Shown: piece by piece, positions 62,152 to 64,000 of the stretch
Layout: every line of letters starts with the position of its first letter
Position numbering within the stretch: the stretch's first letter is position 1
Source of the DNA: Paraburkholderia rhizosphaerae
Lineage (GTDB): Bacteria > Pseudomonadota > Gammaproteobacteria > Burkholderiales > Burkholderiaceae
Reading direction: 5' to 3'
Length of the DNA stretch: 64,000 nt
NCBI RefSeq assembly: GCF_004366595.1
Contig: NZ_SORE01000016.1
Span: 1 to 64,000, forward strand
Position numbers and translations under genes: made by a program
Notes under the pieces: model-generated
What the model saw: the letters and a program-made list of their open reading frames with translations, nothing else
What the model was told of the DNA's origin: nothing
Databases searched by the model: none

Positions 62152-63162
62152 ATGCGCGCGCATTACATGTTTTCCCTCGCCTACACCCACATCGCACGCA
62201 TCTCACGCATCTCACGCATCTCACGCATCTCACGCATCTCACCCATCACGCGGCTCGCCTGCATCGCGTGTACCGCTGTCGCGAGCGCACACGCGTCGCT
62301 CGTCGCAGCGGCACCGATCACCGTCACCGACGACACCGGCGCCGCGGTCACACTCAACGCTCCCGCGCAACGCGTGATCAGCCTCGCGCCGCACACGACC
62401 GAACTGCTGTACGCGGCAGGCGGCGGCAAGAAGATCGTCGGCGCGGTCAGCTATAGCGACTATCCGCCGGCAGCGAAGCAACTGCCACGCGTCGGCGACA
62501 ACAAGGCGCTCGATCTCGAGCGTATCGTCGCGTTGCGGCCGGATCTGATCGTCGTCTGGCGACATGGCAACGCAGCGCGGCAGATCGAACAGTTGCGCGA
62601 TCTGCACGTGCCGCTGTTTTTCAGCGAGCCGCGTGATCTCGACGATATCGCGAGCACGCTGACGAAGCTAGGCAAACTCCTGGACACCACCGCCATCGCC
62701 GACAAAGCCGCAAGCGACTATCGGCAGCGCATCGCACAGTTGCGTGCGCGCTATGCGGGCAAGCCGCCAGTGAGTGTGTTCTACGAAGTATGGGACCGCC
62801 CGCTGATGACATTGAACGGCACGCATCTGATCAGCGATGTGATCGCACTATGCGGCGGACACAATGTGTTCGCACACCTGGAACCGCTGGTGCCCACCGT
62901 GTCGACCGAGGCGGTGCTGGCAGCGAACCCCGAAGCGATCGTCACCGCAGCGCCGGGCGCCACCGCGCCGAATACCGCATTGCCTCAGCTCGACAGTTGG
63001 CGCGAGTGGCCGGCCATCACCGCGGTCGCGCGCAACAACCTGTTTGCGATCGATGGCGACCTGATCAACCGGCCGACACCGCGACTCGCGCAAGGTGCCG
63101 CACGATTGTGCGAGGACTTCGACGTCGCGCGTTCACGCAGGCCAACTCCGCAGCGGCCGTAG
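62152..63162 (+). CDS. btuF: Periplasmic cobalamin-binding protein (BtuF-like)
   Basis: The 336-residue protein is a cluster A-II substrate-binding protein with RVISLAPHTTELLYAAGGGKKIVGAVSYSDYP, LDLERIVALRPDLIVVWRHG and VFYEVWDRPLMTLNG. It captures corrinoids for BtuCD, whose genes are not in the window. ATG 62152 is 5 bp after cobD. The signal-peptide region is odd: an in-frame 9-bp repeat gives five Arg-Ile-Ser triplets before a short hydrophobic stretch. In some relatives this N terminus is much shorter, so a later start is possible. Confidence 0.85.
   Translation: MRAHYMFSLAYTHIARISRISRISRISRISPITRLACIACTAVASAHASLVAAAPITVTDDTGAAVTLNAPAQRVISLAPHTTELLYAAGGGKKIVGAVSYSDYPPAAKQLPRVGDNKALDLERIVALRPDLIVVWRHGNAARQIEQLRDLHVPLFFSEPRDLDDIASTLTKLGKLLDTTAIADKAASDYRQRIAQLRARYAGKPPVSVFYEVWDRPLMTLNGTHLISDVIALCGGHNVFAHLEPLVPTVSTEAVLAANPEAIVTAAPGATAPNTALPQLDSWREWPAITAVARNNLFAIDGDLINRPTPRLAQGAARLCEDFDVARSRRPTPQRP
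62197..62241. repeat. Five tandem copies of a 9-bp unit in the btuF signal-peptide region
   Basis: CGCATCTCA is repeated five times without interruption, encoding Arg-Ile-Ser each time. Because the unit is a multiple of three, copy-number change would alter the length and charge of the signal peptide without breaking the frame. Confidence 0.9.
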
Positions 63163-63229
63163 ACCGATCGGCGACGTGAGTCGAGGCGCGGGTAGAGGCG
63201 CAGGTCAAGCGCACATCAATGCGCAGCAA

Positions 63230-63820
63230 TCACGCATTCCACCGCACGATCGCCCACTTCATCGTCGCGTCGTTGCGCCTGAGCCAGACGAGCGCACCCG
63301 AATCGAGCACCCACGGCAGACACGCATCGATGCCAAGCCCCAGCGTCAGCGCCGCGATCACCCGCATTACGCCCGCATGCGTGACGACATACGCGGGGCT
63401 CAACTCGCGCGTCTGCTCGAACACATCGAACCACGTACGCACACGCGACACAAACTGCGCAACGCTCTCGCCACCGTGCACCCGCGCGCCTTCGAAATCC
63501 TCGGCCCATGCATCGAGCAGCGCACGATCGATATCGTCCCAGCGCTGCAGTTCCCATGTGCCGAAGTGCATCTCTTTCAGGCTGTCGTCGCTGCTCACGC
63601 TACAACCGAAGTTGGCGGCCAGCGACGCGGCGACGGTCGCGCAGCGCGTCAGCGGACTCGTCAGCACGACACGCGGCGCGGGCACCTGCAAGGTCGCCAA
63701 ACGTACCGCGAGCGCTTCGGCCGACACATCAGGCCCGGCTGCCAGTGGCACGTCACTGTCGCCGTAGCACACACCCGCATCGACGTTCACCGCCGGATGA
63801 CGGATCAGGACCACATCCAT
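63230..63820 (-). CDS. cobC: Alpha-ribazole phosphatase
   Basis: The 196-residue histidine phosphatase removes phosphate from alpha-ribazole phosphate or adenosylcobalamin phosphate. The catalytic His is in VVLIRHPAVNVDAGVCYGDSDVPL (RHP instead of the more common RHG), with VLTSPLTRCATVA, EMHFGTWE and the distal VVTHAGVMR. ATG 63820 overlaps the cobS 3' end by 16 bp, so it is co-translated downstream of cobS. It is convergent with btuF. Confidence 0.92.
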   Translation of the reverse strand: MDVVLIRHPAVNVDAGVCYGDSDVPLAAGPDVSAEALAVRLATLQVPAPRVVLTSPLTRCATVAASLAANFGCSVSSDDSLKEMHFGTWELQRWDDIDRALLDAWAEDFEGARVHGGESVAQFVSRVRTWFDVFEQTRELSPAYVVTHAGVMRVIAALTLGLGIDACLPWVLDSGALVWLRRNDATMKWAIVRWNA

Positions 63821-64000
63821 GCGACCCCCGTCAGGTAGATAGCCAGTTCGAAGATCTGCTGCGCAAAGCCGAGGCAATCGCCGGTATAGCCGCCGATGCG
63901 GCGCAGAAAATAGCGACCCAGCGCGATACGCAGTACGAACAGTACGCCTGCGATCAAGCAACCTTCGCGCCAGTCAGGCCAGAACAGCCACGGCACGCCC
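63805..64000 (-). CDS. cobS: Cobalamin synthase CobS, partial
   Basis: Only the last 64 residues lie in the window; the start is beyond the right edge. The fragment is membrane-embedded and ends GGYTGDCLGFAQQIFELAIYL, the conserved C-terminal CobS motif. CobS joins adenosylcobinamide-GDP and alpha-ribazole at the inner membrane. cobC overlaps its 3' end by 16 bp, so the next upstream gene is probably also a cob gene. Confidence 0.88.
   Translation of the reverse strand, partial: GVPWLFWPDWREGCLIAGVLFVLRIALGRYFLRRIGGYTGDCLGFAQQIFELAIYLTGVAWMWS

Noticed and set aside
62197..62241. CRISPR-like array
   Set aside because: The units are 9 bp, contiguous and without spacers; it is an in-frame microsatellite.

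Overview
The window is a dense, GC-rich bacterial chromosome segment. Gene content and family details point to a beta-proteobacterium of the Burkholderiaceae (Burkholderia, Paraburkholderia or Caballeronia type): a Gram-negative trimeric porin, TamA/TamB, a HemD-HemX fusion followed by HemY, a long phosphoenolpyruvate carboxylase, a PII protein, and a Burkholderia-style cobalamin cluster. The species cannot be fixed from sequence alone. Almost everything looks like core chromosome. I see no insertion sequence, prophage, CRISPR array, rRNA or tRNA.

Layout. 1-2.1 kb: a NitT/TauT-type ABC transporter (ATPase cut by the window edge, fused double permease). 2.7-4.9 kb: a membrane diguanylate cyclase and a small conserved protein. 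5.0-7.8 kb: an OmpR/EnvZ-type two-component pair divergent from a Spy/CpxP-like periplasmic protein. 8.3-11.1 kb: a small exported peptide and hisQMP for basic amino-acid uptake, without a binding protein. 11.6-12.8 kb: a porin. 13.0-15.1 kb: PII and NAD synthetase. 15.2-16.7 kb: a FemAB/GNAT-like protein with a GIY-YIG protein. 16.8-18.4 kb: a complete HipBA toxin-antitoxin module with four regularly spaced operator-like palindromes. 18.6-19.7 kb: an RDD membrane protein and inorganic pyrophosphatase. 20.1-24.0 kb: an aldehyde dehydrogenase, SDR and MFS catabolic cluster. 24.1-28.4 kb: hemC-hemDX-hemY. 28.7-35.5 kb: ppc, a methyltransferase, an XRE regulator and argH. 35.6-39.3 kb: an LprI-like protein, an Orn/Lys/Arg decarboxylase and dcd. 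39.6-42.4 kb: a Cu/Zn-SOD-like lipoprotein missing most metal ligands, apbC, and an OmpA-family lipoprotein. 42.9-46.3 kb: a putative Fe(II)/2-oxoglutarate oxygenase and metG. 46.3-52.8 kb: tamB and tamA. 53.0-55.7 kb: a DUF3460 protein, scpA, panC, panD. 55.8-57.6 kb: an orphan ParA, a thioesterase and DoxX. 57.8-64 kb: late cobalamin biosynthesis and salvage (cobQ, cobU, cbiB, cobD, btuF, cobC, cobS).

How genes cooperate. hemC/hemD produce uroporphyrinogen III, the precursor of both heme and cobalamin. The final cluster assembles the nucleotide loop and salvages corrinoids. TamA in the outer membrane and TamB spanning the periplasm form one envelope-assembly machine. panC and panD supply pantothenate. 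The PII protein and NAD synthetase lie together, linking nitrogen sensing to glutamine-dependent NAD synthesis.

The least ordinary items are the hipBA control region (four 17-bp palindromes exactly 26 bp apart over a recognisable promoter), the ligand-depleted SOD-like lipoprotein, the in-frame 9-bp repeat in the BtuF-like signal peptide, the 11-bp repeats over the LprI-like start, a terminator-like hairpin abutting the decarboxylase ribosome-binding site, and an orphan oxygenase-like protein. I found no clearly new multi-gene system.
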